A stretch of DNA of 64,000 bases, from the NCBI GenBank assembly GCA_963726135.1, contig CAVSBE010000008.1, positions 930,001 to 994,000 on the forward strand, read 5' to 3'. A program made the position numbers and the translations under genes. This DNA comes from Bog-473 sp963726135 (GTDB taxonomy: Bacteria > Actinomycetota > Acidimicrobiia > Acidimicrobiales > RAAP-2). Shown here in pieces: positions 17,169 to 25,408 of the stretch (the stretch's first letter is position 1; the number at the start of each line of letters is the position of its first letter). A model generated the notes under the pieces. The model saw only the letters and a list, made by a program, of their open reading frames with translations, had not been told where the DNA came from and did no database searches.

Positions 17169-17813
17169 GTGGCCGACGACGAGAAAACGCCTCGTAAGAC
17201 TCTGGATAAATCCAGGATGGAGGCATTCAGTGACGGCGTTTTGGCTATCGCCATCACGTTGCTGGTGCTCGATCTCGCAGTCCGGCCGCCAGGTTCGCCA
17301 CTGCACCAGTTCGTGCGTGGGTGGCCCTCCTATCTCGCCTACCTCGTGAGTTTCCTGACGATCGGCGCAGTGTGGATCGCCCACAACAGTCTCACCGATG
17401 ATCTCGATCGGGTTGACTCGATCTTCCTCCGACTGAACCTCTTGTTTTTGCTCGCGGTGGCGTTCCTGCCATTCCCGACGCGGCTCCTCGCCGAGGCCCT
17501 GGACAAGGACACGAACTGGCAACGATTGGCCAATGTCGTCTACGGACTCACCTTGCTGTTGAGCCGACTCCTCTTCGCTGCTCTGAGCAGTTACGCCCGG
17601 CGCGAGAACCTGCGGCGTCCAGGTGTGGACGACCCGGACTTGGAGGAGGCCACCAAGAAGTTCCGCTACGCAGTCATTGCCTACGTGTTCGCAATCCTCC
17701 TTGGACTCATTCTCCCATCTGTCGCCACCGTTCTCTACCTCGCCGTTGCGGTGTTCCTGATCGTGCCCTTCCGCTCTGTTGCCGGGAAAGTCCGCCCAAG
17801 GCGGTCAGCGTGA
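17169..17813 (+). CDS. TMEM175-family (DUF1211) potassium channel
   Basis: A 214-aa protein with six hydrophobic segments. The family signature FSDGVLAIAITLLVLDL is at the first helix (RMEAFSDG). The second part is LVSFLTIGAVWIAHNSLTDD, and the C-terminal helices end VLYLAVAVFLIVPF. Bacterial TMEM175 proteins conduct K+ through isoleucine constrictions in the FSD helix. Start GTG 17169 follows GGGAGGT 8 nt upstream, favouring it over the ATG-less upstream extension. It forms a pair with the pore-loop channel just upstream and is closed by S8. Confidence 0.88.
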   Translation: MADDEKTPRKTLDKSRMEAFSDGVLAIAITLLVLDLAVRPPGSPLHQFVRGWPSYLAYLVSFLTIGAVWIAHNSLTDDLDRVDSIFLRLNLLFLLAVAFLPFPTRLLAEALDKDTNWQRLANVVYGLTLLLSRLLFAALSSYARRENLRRPGVDDPDLEEATKKFRYAVIAYVFAILLGLILPSVATVLYLAVAVFLIVPFRSVAGKVRPRRSA

Positions 17814-17879
17814 GATTCCGGGCCGTAGACCCAGCTCGCGAGATGCTGGCGAATCAGATTTTCACTCATTTTTCGCCAC

Positions 17880-17931
17880 TATCCCCGAAGTGCCGCAGGG
17901 TGGCACCCTGTCCCGGCGTACTGGGATACCC
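17880..17931 (+). repeat. attC-like array site S8 (long type)
   Basis: Outer arms TATCCC and GGGATA pair perfectly. The inner GTGCCGCA/GGTGGCAC hairpin and CTGTCCCGGCGTAC are intact. The arms differ from TGCCCC/GGGGCA at two paired positions (compensatory change). Confidence 0.85.
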
Positions 17932-17952
17932 ATCTCAGCCAGACTTGGGCGG

Positions 17953-18452
17953 ATGAAACGGGTCGCCATCGTCGGTTCGGGAGGGGTCGGGAAGTCAACA
18001 TTCGCTGAAGAACTGGGCGTCGAACGGGGATCTCCGTCGTCCACCTGGATCAGCACTTTTGGAAGCCCAACTGGGTCCCGACGCCGAGGGAGGAGTGGGT
18101 ACACCTCCAAGCTGGCCTGCTGTCGAGTGACTGCTGGATCGCAGATGGCAACTACGGAGGCACTCTCGATGTACGGCTTTCCAAAGCCGACACGGTGATC
18201 GTGCTGACCTTGCCAAGGTGGCAATGCACATGGCGAGCCTTCAAGAGGAGCCTCCAACATCATGGGCAAGAGATTCAAGCCGAAGGTTGCCCCGAGCATT
18301 TCGATCTCAAGTTCCTCCGGTGGGTCTGGCGCTATCCAACCGACAGTCGGCCACGACTGGATCAGGCTATTGAACGGTTTCACGAACGGCTGAATGTCGT
18401 CGAGCTTGCCTCACCGTCTGCGGCGCAGTCATTCCTCGACGAACTGACCTGA
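17953..18452 (+). pseudogene. P-loop kinase (adenylate kinase/topology-modulation type), frameshifted
   Basis: Starts at ATG 17953 with MKRVAIVGSGGVGKSTFAEE, a P-loop. Near 18018 the frame must shift back one base to continue as RTGISVVHLDQHFWKPNWVP, then EEWVHLQAGLLSSDCWIADG, the lid/substrate region of FlaR-like kinases. It ends at TGA 18450-18452. The fused protein would be about 166 aa, normal for the family. One missing base separates the halves. S9 follows within 5 bp of the stop. Confidence 0.75.
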
Positions 18453-18456
18453 CACA

Positions 18457-18475
18457 AGTCCGGCGTACTGGGGCA
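18457..18475 (+). repeat. attC-like array site S9 (core and right arm)
   Basis: GTCCGGCGTACTGGGGCA, 4 bp after the kinase stop; no left arm is visible. Confidence 0.6.
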
Positions 18476-18501
18476 TTGATGACTACTCGATAACGGTTCG
18501 T

Positions 18502-19959
18502 TCACGCGGCCACCGCGAACAGCTTCCAGCTTCCAGGGACGCCCTTCAGCTCGTGCTCGCCCCGCTCGGTGAACTCGATCCCAGAGCCGACAACGAGGTC
18601 CTTCACCGTCCCGGAGACCAATACTTCCCCGGCCGTCGCCATCGAACCGACCCGAGAGGCGATATGGATGGCCAGTCCACTGAGATCGTTGCCCCGGACT
18701 TGGCACTCGCCGGTGTGCAATCCAGCTCTGATTTCGACGCCGAGGCTGTGAGTTGCCTCGATGATTTCGGCGGCGCATCGAATGCCACGAGCAGGTCCGT
18801 CGAAGCTGGCCAAGAAACCGTCTCCGGTGGTCTTGATCTCTTGTCCACGGAATCGCACGAGTTGATCGCGGACAAGCCGGTCATGAGAGTCGAGCAACGA
18901 TCGCCAGCGTCGATCACCGAGCTCAGCTGCTTTGCGTGTCGAGTCCACGATGTCAGTGAAGAGGGCGGTGGTGAGGATGCTCTCAATCTCGACCCGCGGG
19001 CGTTCCCCCGTGATGAACTCGGCAATGGCTTCAAGGTCCTCGATGGGTGGAGCCGAGAGCCCACCAACATCGGTGCCTTGAACCTCGAGAAACGACGCCC
19101 TCTCGATGTGGTCGGCCAAGTATCGGCTGAGCTCGACTGGCACTATGAGATTGCCGCTGGTGTGCGTGACGAGAGTTGGCACTTGGATGAGTGGAAGCGC
19201 CTGACGCACATCGAGGTTTCGCAGGATGTAGTCGTACTGAGCGGCAGCCGCACGGGGGGTGGCCGACGCTCGTGCGACCCGTGCCGACCGTTGAGCGATT
19301 GGGTCGTCGACGGACAGACTGGGGTTGCCGAACACGGTGAGCTGAGTGGTGCCCCACGAGGTAGCCACAAGTTCGATGAGCGCGTCAACAGCGTTCGGTT
19401 CCACGCCGATCGGGTAGTCGTCTGCTCGTACGTAGCGGGCGGCTGTATTGGACAGTACAAGCGCCTTTACTCGTTCGGGATGGAGTGCGGCGTACAAGAT
19501 GGCAAACGGTCCAGCGTCGAGGTCGGCGCCTAGGACAGCCTCGGTGGATCCGACGGCATCAAGGACGGCTCCGATGTCCTCCGCCCACTCTTCCCAGGTA
19601 GGCATCTCGTGGCGTAGCCCGCCTGACGCTCCGGTACCTCTGCGGTCGAAGAAGATCGGGCGGCAAAACGAAGCCAGATGCCGGTAGAACGCAGCGACGC
19701 CGGGCAGGTCCCAGGCGAGGTCGAGGTGGCTGCCCAATCCGTAGCAATAGAGGTAGTCGGGGGACCCGTTACCGAACACCTGGTAGGCGACGTCGGCCTC
19801 ACCGACGCGCACGTACCTTGTCTCAGGGGGATCAGCTCCGACGTGCACGCTTACAAGTCTGCCGGGTGGCAGACGCCCTTGCCCGACCGAGGCACAGAAG
19901 CGCAAAACAGCCCACCCATTTGTTTGATTGAGGCTGGCAATCACAGCGATCGACATCAC
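18502..19959 (-). CDS. alpha/beta-hydrolase-like + class III nucleotide cyclase fusion
   Basis: A 485-aa protein. Residues about 50-310 form an alpha/beta hydrolase fold (GNGSPDYLYCYGLGSHLDLA; FFDRRGTGASGG; ALHPERVKALVLSNT). The nucleophile elbow reads LGADLDAGPFA with no serine, so hydrolase activity is doubtful and the domain may sense a ligand. Residues about 325-470 are a class III cyclase: TALFTDIVDSTRKAAELGDR (metal Asp), ETTGDGFLASFDGP-type second metal region (IKTTGDGFLASF), GLHTGECQVRGNDLSGLAIH. The start is uncertain: ATG 19959 or a GTG near 19845. Adenylate versus guanylate specificity is not decided here. Confidence 0.82.
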   Translation of the reverse strand: MMSIAVIASLNQTNGWAVLRFCASVGQGRLPPGRLVSVHVGADPPETRYVRVGEADVAYQVFGNGSPDYLYCYGLGSHLDLAWDLPGVAAFYRHLASFCRPIFFDRRGTGASGGLRHEMPTWEEWAEDIGAVLDAVGSTEAVLGADLDAGPFAILYAALHPERVKALVLSNTAARYVRADDYPIGVEPNAVDALIELVATSWGTTQLTVFGNPSLSVDDPIAQRSARVARASATPRAAAAQYDYILRNLDVRQALPLIQVPTLVTHTSGNLIVPVELSRYLADHIERASFLEVQGTDVGGLSAPPIEDLEAIAEFITGERPRVEIESILTTALFTDIVDSTRKAAELGDRRWRSLLDSHDRLVRDQLVRFRGQEIKTTGDGFLASFDGPARGIRCAAEIIEATHSLGVEIRAGLHTGECQVRGNDLSGLAIHIASRVGSMATAGEVLVSGTVKDLVVGSGIEFTERGEHELKGVPGSWKLFAVAA

Positions 19960-19989
19960 CTAACACCGGGCTGGCTGGATTCGTGCCTC

Positions 19990-20012
19990 AGTCCCGGCGT
20001 GCGGGGACACCC
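19990..20012 (+). repeat. attC-like array site S10 (core and right arm)
   Basis: AGTCCCGGCGTGCGGGGACACC; the left arm is not evident. Confidence 0.6.
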
Positions 20013-20131
20013 TGCCCCGAGCGCTAGATTCTGCGGGGTCCATGGTGCTAAACGCCAAACGGTTTGCCAAGATGGTGGAGTGCTTGAGCGTGTTGGGCAC
20101 TTGGCACCTGTGAGGTCGAAAAGGTTCCACA

Positions 20132-21247
20132 ATGGGCGAACAGAAGCCTACGGTTCGCAGACTAGGTAGGGCCCCAGCTCTCACTGGGATCCGAGCAGTC
20201 GCGATCGGCTTGGTGATTCTGGTGCACACGAACATCTCGATCGCTCAGGGTGGGTGGATCGGCGTCGATGTGTTCTTCGTCCTGTCTGGCTTTCTAATCA
20301 CGGCCCTGTTGCTCAACGAACACGACGCAAACGGACAGTTTTCGATCCCGAAGTTCTACGTACGACGTATCTTCCGGCTGGTCCCGGCCTGGTGGGCCTA
20401 CCTCCTGATCGTGGTCGTGTGGGCGGCCATCTGGCGTTCGGGGGAGTTCGGCAGTTGGAGTTCCGAGGTGGTGAAGAATGCGAGCTATCAGATGGACTTC
20501 TTCGACATCAACCATCTCCCGCAGATCGGGTTAGGGCACGGCTGGTCGCTTGCCATCGAGGAACAGTTCTATTTGGTGTGGCCTCTTTTGTTGTTTCTCG
20601 GACTCAAGTTGATGCCGCGGGTAATCTTCATGGTCCTCGTAGTGGTTGGCATCTTCGCTTCGTTTCTGGCCACAGTGGTCATGGCTCATCACGGAGTGAG
20701 CTACCGCAGGCTCTACTACGGGCTCGATACCAACGCGCTGCCGCTTCTCGTTGGCTGCTTGGCCGGGTTCCTCTACACCGGCGGGTACGGCCGGAAGATC
20801 AGGCAGTGCTACTTGGCGCTGATCCCCTTCGCCACCGTGATGGTTCTCGTCCTCTTCCTAGTGAGCGTGCCCGAACAAAGCGAATGGGCCTACGAGGGCC
20901 CAATCCAACTGGTTAGTCTGCTCACAGCCGCCACCCTGATTGCCATCCTTTTGAGCCCTGGCTCGCTGGTGGCCAAGATCCTGGCCCGCCCGGGCGTCGT
21001 TTTCGTTGGCCTGATCTCTTACTCGCTGTACTTGTGGAATCCCTTCGCGATGCTCATTGCACGTCACCTGGCTACCGGGACGGTGGGCAGAGCCGTACAT
21101 CTCTTCGTCGGGCTGATTCTTACCTTTGGATTCGCGCTCGCTTCCTACTACCTCGTCGAACGCCCCGGCCTCCGGCTGAAGGACCGATTCGAGGTCAACC
21201 GAGCGGGAAGCACAGCACCCTCACCCGCGGGACCATCGCAGTCATAG
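20132..21247 (+). CDS. acyltransferase 3 (OafA/YrhL-type) membrane O-acyltransferase
   Basis: A 371-aa polytopic protein with about ten helices. Family motifs are RAPALTGIRAVAIGLVILVH with the catalytic-type His near residue 33, GGWIGVDVFFVLSGFLI, the R-x10-H-like FYVRRIFRLVPAWW, and GHGWSLAIEEQFYLVWPLLL. Such enzymes acetylate cell-surface glycans or lipids at the membrane. The C-terminal FVGLISYSLYLWN and YYLVERPGLRLKD close the family pattern. Start ATG 20132. It is a single-gene unit, and S11 follows 25 bp after the stop. Confidence 0.9.
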   Translation: MGEQKPTVRRLGRAPALTGIRAVAIGLVILVHTNISIAQGGWIGVDVFFVLSGFLITALLLNEHDANGQFSIPKFYVRRIFRLVPAWWAYLLIVVVWAAIWRSGEFGSWSSEVVKNASYQMDFFDINHLPQIGLGHGWSLAIEEQFYLVWPLLLFLGLKLMPRVIFMVLVVVGIFASFLATVVMAHHGVSYRRLYYGLDTNALPLLVGCLAGFLYTGGYGRKIRQCYLALIPFATVMVLVLFLVSVPEQSEWAYEGPIQLVSLLTAATLIAILLSPGSLVAKILARPGVVFVGLISYSLYLWNPFAMLIARHLATGTVGRAVHLFVGLILTFGFALASYYLVERPGLRLKDRFEVNRAGSTAPSPAGPSQS

Positions 21248-21272
21248 AGGAGTGAAGTAGATGTATCTCCCA

Positions 21273-21301
21273 CTATCCCATATGTGCCGATAGGGCATAT
21301 G
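21273..21301 (+). repeat. attC-like array site S11 (atypical)
   Basis: TATCCC pairs with GGGCATA (one bulged C) across ATATGTGCCGATA. The right half is the start of repeat copy A. Confidence 0.5.
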
Positions 21302-21500
21302 CAACTGTGGCAAGCGCAGACGTGACCGGGCGCCGGCACCGCCAGCATCTGGCCGCGCGCTCAGATCCGAAGTACCAGCGTTCAATGCGAGAAATCGGCA
21401 CCAGTAATCAATGTCACGACACGAGTAATCAAAATCTCGTGTCTTTCTCGTGTCTCGTCCGCCGACTCGACATGCTGAGTCGCTTCAATTGGAGCTCTGA
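21284..21500 (+). repeat. tRNA-Val-linked long direct repeat, copy A (217 bp, no tRNA part)
   Basis: Closely matches copies B (44942-45216) and C (51182-51456) from GTGCCG through GGAGCTCTGA, differing at scattered bases. It stops before the tRNA-derived part and abuts the SDR fragment. Confidence 0.88.
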
Positions 21501-21883
21501 TAGTGAACACCGCCTCAGTAAACGCTTCACTACCTGACCCGCTCGTCATCGACTACAGCGCCGCCAAGGGCGCACTCGTGAACTTCTCCAAGGCACTCTC
21601 AAAGGAAGTCGGGCCAAACGGGATACGAGTCAACACCGTCAGTCCCGGTCCTGTAGCAACAGACCTGTGGCTCGGCAACGAAGGAGTCGCTTCGACGTTG
21701 TCAAGCACCCTGGGAGGAAGCCCGACCGACTACCAACAAAACGCGGTACGCGACACCGCCACCCGCAGATTCACCACGCCACAAGAAGTAGCCGACCTCA
21801 TCATCTTTCTCGCAAGCGATCGGAGCGCCAACATCACTGGTGCCGATTACATAATCGATGGCGGCCTCACCCAAAGCCTTTAG
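21501..21883 (+). pseudogene. SDR-family oxidoreductase, 3' fragment
   Basis: Only the C-terminal half of a short-chain dehydrogenase remains. It begins at VNTASVNASL and includes the catalytic Tyr-Lys pair in YSAAKGALVNFSKALSKEVG, then GIRVNTVSPGPVATDLW and the terminal ITGADYIIDGGLTQSL. The Rossmann glycine-rich half is absent. The break coincides exactly with the end of repeat copy A (21500), so the repeat or its recombination truncated the gene. About 125 of 250 expected residues are left; not functional. Confidence 0.82.
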
Positions 21884-21968
21884 TCACCCGGCCCGGTATC
21901 TGGTGCCTGCTGCCCCTTGCGTTCCAAGAGCCGGTACATGGGCCCCAAGCGCGCTTGTCAACTGTCGG

Positions 21969-21990
21969 AGGGTGTCCCCGTACGGGACGG
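21969..21990 (-). repeat. attC-like array site S12 (reversed)
   Basis: Reverse complement reads CCGTCCCGTACGGGGACACC: core shortened, arms GTCCC/GGGGAC. First site of the reversed block. Confidence 0.5.
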
Positions 21991-22082
21991 TTCGCCTTAA
22001 TCGCAGCTGAGTCCCCACGCAGGCCACGACCCGGACAGATGTACGGTGGCGTCACCACCTGAGAACCGAGGAGGTTCGCGAC

Positions 22083-22379
22083 ATGGGAACAACATTTGGT
22101 ATCACCCACACCTTTAAGGGCGGGACGGCTGAACAGTACGACCGGTCGATCAAGGTGGTACACCCCAATGATGGCAAGGGACTTCCAGCCGGGCAGACGT
22201 ACCACGCTGCCGGTGAGACCAGCGATGGGCTCGTCGTCGTGGCCTTATGGGACTCCGAGGCTTCATGGGTGAAGTTCCGCGACGAAACTCTCTTGCCAGG
22301 GCTGGCCCAGGTGGAGGGCGGCTTGGTTGGACCACCCGAAGAGGTGTCGTTCCAAGTGCACAACTTCGCGTCTGCCTGA
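22083..22379 (+). CDS. hypothetical protein, small alpha/beta domain (98 aa)
   Basis: Begins MGTTFGITHTFKGGTAEQYD with a GAGGAGG ribosome site 9 nt upstream. Two beta-alpha-beta halves (HTFKGGTAEQYDRSIKVVHP; DGLVVVALWDSEASWVKFRD) resemble ABM-like dimeric barrel proteins, often heme- or small-molecule-binding, but no diagnostic residue is visible. No signal peptide. Intact, single-gene unit between S12 and S13. Confidence 0.6.
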   Translation: MGTTFGITHTFKGGTAEQYDRSIKVVHPNDGKGLPAGQTYHAAGETSDGLVVVALWDSEASWVKFRDETLLPGLAQVEGGLVGPPEEVSFQVHNFASA

Positions 22380-22433
22380 GGTTCCTCGAGAGCGCCAGCG
22401 GAACCGGCTCCCGACGACGTTGAATGTGCCGCG

Positions 22434-22460
22434 CCTATCCCAGTTAGCCGGGACCGTGGC
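22434..22460 (-). repeat. attC-like array site S13 (reversed)
   Basis: Reverse complement GGTCCCGGCTAACTGGGATAGG: core and the TGGGATA arm variant also seen in S8 and S23. Confidence 0.55.
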
Positions 22461-22461
22461 G

Positions 22462-23046
22462 CTATTCAGTCGAGTGTGAACCCCTGTCGAGGTCGTGAAT
22501 GTCCGGCCTACTGTAGAAATCGTCGATTCGCGCGATGATCGCCTCCAGCGTCGGCCGGTATCCATTGTCGGTGTTGACGACAATGGAGGGGCAGTCAAAG
22601 TCCAGCGGTTCATGCAGTTCAGAGTTGAGCCGTTCCACAACGGGAACCAGCTTCTCTAGCCGCGTCTCTCCGCAGAGCGGATCGTCCCGCATCCTTTGCT
22701 CCCACCGCTCGAAGGAGTGAAGGCTGCGGCAGTGCACGTTGACCAAGGTGCTCCGCGGTGCCAAACGTCTTGCCACGTCCGATTCGCTCACTCCGGGGTA
22801 GAAGGTCTGTTCGGCAACGAAGCTGATACCTGCCTCAATCCAAAGCTCCATGGAGCGAAAGAATGGTTCGACGCCGGACTCTCCTAGATCTGTTGCCTTG
22901 TCCAGCGTGCGCCACCGCCCATGTATCAGGCGGTCCTTGTGCAGCACGGGAAGGTCCAAACCGACGGCGAGAGCCTCCGCCAACGTGGTCTTGCCCGAGC
23001 CGGGCGCCCCGCCCACCAGGACGGCCAGGGGCGGTCGATCCGGCAT
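22462..23046 (-). CDS. P-loop kinase-like AAA protein
   Basis: A 194-aa protein starting at ATG 23046: MPDRPPLAVLVGGAPGSGKT with Walker A GGAPGSGKTT. It resembles the zeta-toxin/chloramphenicol-phosphotransferase-like P-loop kinases: LPVLHKDRLIHGRWRTLDKA, SFVAEQTFYPGVSESDVARR, then VNVHCRSLHSFERWEQRMRD. The small substrate cannot be named. The ORF extends upstream, but that part would run through S14. Intact unit between S13 and S14. Confidence 0.75.
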   Translation of the reverse strand: MPDRPPLAVLVGGAPGSGKTTLAEALAVGLDLPVLHKDRLIHGRWRTLDKATDLGESGVEPFFRSMELWIEAGISFVAEQTFYPGVSESDVARRLAPRSTLVNVHCRSLHSFERWEQRMRDDPLCGETRLEKLVPVVERLNSELHEPLDFDCPSIVVNTDNGYRPTLEAIIARIDDFYSRPDIHDLDRGSHSTE

Positions 23047-23075
23047 AGCGGGACCGTATCTCAGAGAGGGAGCCG

Positions 23076-23104
23076 CCTGTCCCCGTACGCCGGCCTCGTG
23101 GCAG
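23076..23104 (-). repeat. attC-like array site S14 (reversed)
   Basis: Reverse complement GAGGCCGGCGTACGGGGACAGG; the left arm is unclear. Confidence 0.6.
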
Positions 23105-23318
23105 TTCTGGATTGATCGACATATGTCCCCGAGGTCGGCGTAATTCCTCATTCTCGACCCGGCGTCGACGGAGAACTGGTTCGGGGACCTTTGGCCCTAC
23201 CCGCGCAGCAACCGCAATCGTACGGTAGGTCGTGAGGGATGATGCCGTTGATACGAGTCGCCTCGCGACCGCCCGCGCACGTCACTCTCGCAAGAGTCGA
23301 GGCAAAGTGGAGGCAAAA

Positions 23319-24890
23319 ATGACCCTGACCGCAGATCCAACAGTTTCCGAGACGGAGTCAGTGCGGGCTTCGGCTTTCGTCGCCCCGGGCCGAGCGGGCA
23401 GCATTGTCGAGCTCAAGCCCCGGTACGCCAACTTCATCGGGGGCAAGTGGGTGCCACCCGTCAAGGGCGGCTATATGACCAATGTCAGTCCCGTCGATGG
23501 CAAGCCATTCTGCGAGGTGGCCCGGTCAACCGCTGAGGATGTCGAGCTCGCACTTGATGCCGCGCACGCCGCCAAGGACGCCTGGGGCGAGACCTCTCTG
23601 ACCGAGCGGGCGGCGGTACTCAACGCCATCGCGGACGCCATCGAAGCTAACCTCGAGATGCTGGCGGTGGCGGAGACCTTCGAGAACGGAAAGCCGGTGC
23701 GCGAGACCCTTGCCGCCGACATCCCTTTGGCGGTTGACCACTTCCGCTACTTCGCCGGGGCAACCCGATCGCTGGAGGGTCGTTCTACCGAGATCGACAA
23801 GGACACTATCGCCTACCACTTCCACGAGCCTCTCGGCGTGGTCGGGCAGATCATCCCCTTCAACTTCCCGCTGCTGATGGCAGCCTGGAAGATCGCACCC
23901 GCCCTCGCTGCCGGCAACTGCACCGTGGTCAAGCCGGCGTCACCGACTCCGTGGTCCATCCTCAAGCTGGCCGAAGTGATCGCCGACGTCGTGCCGCCTG
24001 GCGTGATCAACATCGTCACCGGTCCGGGCGGAGAGATCGGCAAGGCCTTGGCCTCGAGCCCGCGGATCGCCAAGATCGGATTCACGGGGGAGACGACCAC
24101 CGGTCGGCTGATCATGCAGTACGCCGCTCAGAACCTGATTCCCTCGACCGTCGAACTCGGCGGGAAGTCGCCCAACATCTTCTTCGCCGACGTGATGGAC
24201 GAGGACGACGAGTACTTGGACAAGGCCATCGAGGGCCTCGTGCTGTACGCCTTCAACAAGGGCGAGGTCTGCACGTGCCCGTCCCGGGCACTCATTCACG
24301 AATCGATCTACGACCGCTTCATGGAGCGCTGTCTCGAACGGATCAAGTTGATCCGCCAGGGCAACCCACTCGACCCGGCCACCATGATCGGGCCCCAAGT
24401 CTCGGTCCAGCAGATCGAGAAGATCGCCTCCTACGTCGATATCGGTCGCCAAGAGGGGGCGGAGTGCCTTATCGGTGGCGAGCGATCCCACCTGGGCGGA
24501 GACCTCAAGGACGGGTACTACTTTCAGCCGACCGTGCTCAGGGGCCATAACGAGATGCGGATCTTCCAAGAGGAGATCTTCGGTCCGGTGCTCGCGGTGA
24601 CCACATTCAGCGACGAAGCCGACGCAGTCCGCATCGCCAACGACACCCTCTACGGCCTTGGAGCCGGGGTGTGGACGCGCAATGGAAACCTCGCCTATCG
24701 CATGGGCCGCGCCATCAAGGCCGGGCGGGTGTGGACCAACTGCTACCACCTCTACCCCGCAGGAGCGGCCTTCGGCGGCTACAAAATCTCTGGAGTCGGC
24801 CGTGAGAACCACCAGATGATGTTGGAGCACTACTCCCAGACGAAGAACCTCCTGGTGAGCTACAGCACCAAGCCGCTCGGGTTCTTCTGA
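23319..24890 (+). CDS. NAD(P)-dependent aldehyde dehydrogenase (ExaC/acetaldehyde type)
   Basis: A 523-aa ALDH. Conserved parts are FHEPLGVVGQIIPFNFPLLM, GNCTVVKPASPTPWS, IGFTGETTTGRLIMQYAAQN, catalytic Glu region VELGGKSPNIFF, catalytic Cys in FNKGEVCTCPSRALIHESIY, and EEIFGPVLAV near the end. Start ATG 23319 follows GGAGG-like GTGGAGGC. The closest relatives known to me are broad aldehyde dehydrogenases oxidising acetaldehyde, in keeping with the DUF779 gene 8 bp downstream, a frequent partner. Together they form a two-gene unit reading against the reversed sites. Confidence 0.92.
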   Translation: MTLTADPTVSETESVRASAFVAPGRAGSIVELKPRYANFIGGKWVPPVKGGYMTNVSPVDGKPFCEVARSTAEDVELALDAAHAAKDAWGETSLTERAAVLNAIADAIEANLEMLAVAETFENGKPVRETLAADIPLAVDHFRYFAGATRSLEGRSTEIDKDTIAYHFHEPLGVVGQIIPFNFPLLMAAWKIAPALAAGNCTVVKPASPTPWSILKLAEVIADVVPPGVINIVTGPGGEIGKALASSPRIAKIGFTGETTTGRLIMQYAAQNLIPSTVELGGKSPNIFFADVMDEDDEYLDKAIEGLVLYAFNKGEVCTCPSRALIHESIYDRFMERCLERIKLIRQGNPLDPATMIGPQVSVQQIEKIASYVDIGRQEGAECLIGGERSHLGGDLKDGYYFQPTVLRGHNEMRIFQEEIFGPVLAVTTFSDEADAVRIANDTLYGLGAGVWTRNGNLAYRMGRAIKAGRVWTNCYHLYPAGAAFGGYKISGVGRENHQMMLEHYSQTKNLLVSYSTKPLGFF

Positions 24891-24898
24891 GCCGCCCA

Positions 24899-25279
24899 GT
24901 GGGTCCCTCGGACACATCGGCGGTGCTCGCCAGCCCGGCCGCGCTCAGTGCCATCGCCAACCTGGTCAGTGAGCACGGTCCGGTCATGTTCTTCCAGTCA
25001 GGGGGATGTTGCGACGGCAGCATGCCGATGTGTTTCGCAGACGGTGAGTTCGTCATCGGCGATCATGACGTGCTCCTGGGCCACGTGGGTGGTTGCCCGT
25101 TCTACATCGATCATCGCCAATACGAGGCGTGGAAGCACACCCAGCTGATTCTGGACGTCGGAGAGGGTGACCCTGAAGGCTTCTCACTCCCTGCTGGCCC
25201 AGATCATCACTTCATCATCAGATCACGAGTGTTCGATGCGGGCGGACTGCCAGAAGTCGACGTGAGAAGCGGGTCTTGA
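24899..25279 (+). CDS. DUF779 protein (aldehyde dehydrogenase partner)
   Basis: A 126-aa protein with GTG start 24899, 8 bp after the aldehyde dehydrogenase stop. Family marks are HGPVMFFQSGGCCDGSMPMC, VLLGHVGGCPFYIDHRQYEA and LDVGEGDPEGFSLPAGPDHH, with conserved Cys residues that could bind metal. DUF779 genes commonly sit next to ExaC-type aldehyde dehydrogenases; their biochemical role is not established. Translational coupling is likely given the spacing. Confidence 0.88.
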   Translation: MGPSDTSAVLASPAALSAIANLVSEHGPVMFFQSGGCCDGSMPMCFADGEFVIGDHDVLLGHVGGCPFYIDHRQYEAWKHTQLILDVGEGDPEGFSLPAGPDHHFIIRSRVFDAGGLPEVDVRSGS

Positions 25280-25342
25280 TTGTTGACGACCTTTGCGACT
25301 GGCGCTCAGCCCTGAGAGTCCCAGGGAGATCAAACCCACCCC

Positions 25343-25384
25343 CTGCCCCCGTACGCCGGTAAGTGGTGCCACCCTGTACTGCCG
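25343..25384 (-). repeat. attC-like array site S15 (reversed, long type)
   Basis: Reverse complement contains CGGCAGTACAGGGTGGCACC, then ACTTACCGGCGTACGGGGGCAG. The inner hairpin is recognisable; the left arm is lost. Confidence 0.65.
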
Positions 25385-25408
25385 CTCCGTCGAGCAAAGG
25401 TCAATGAG

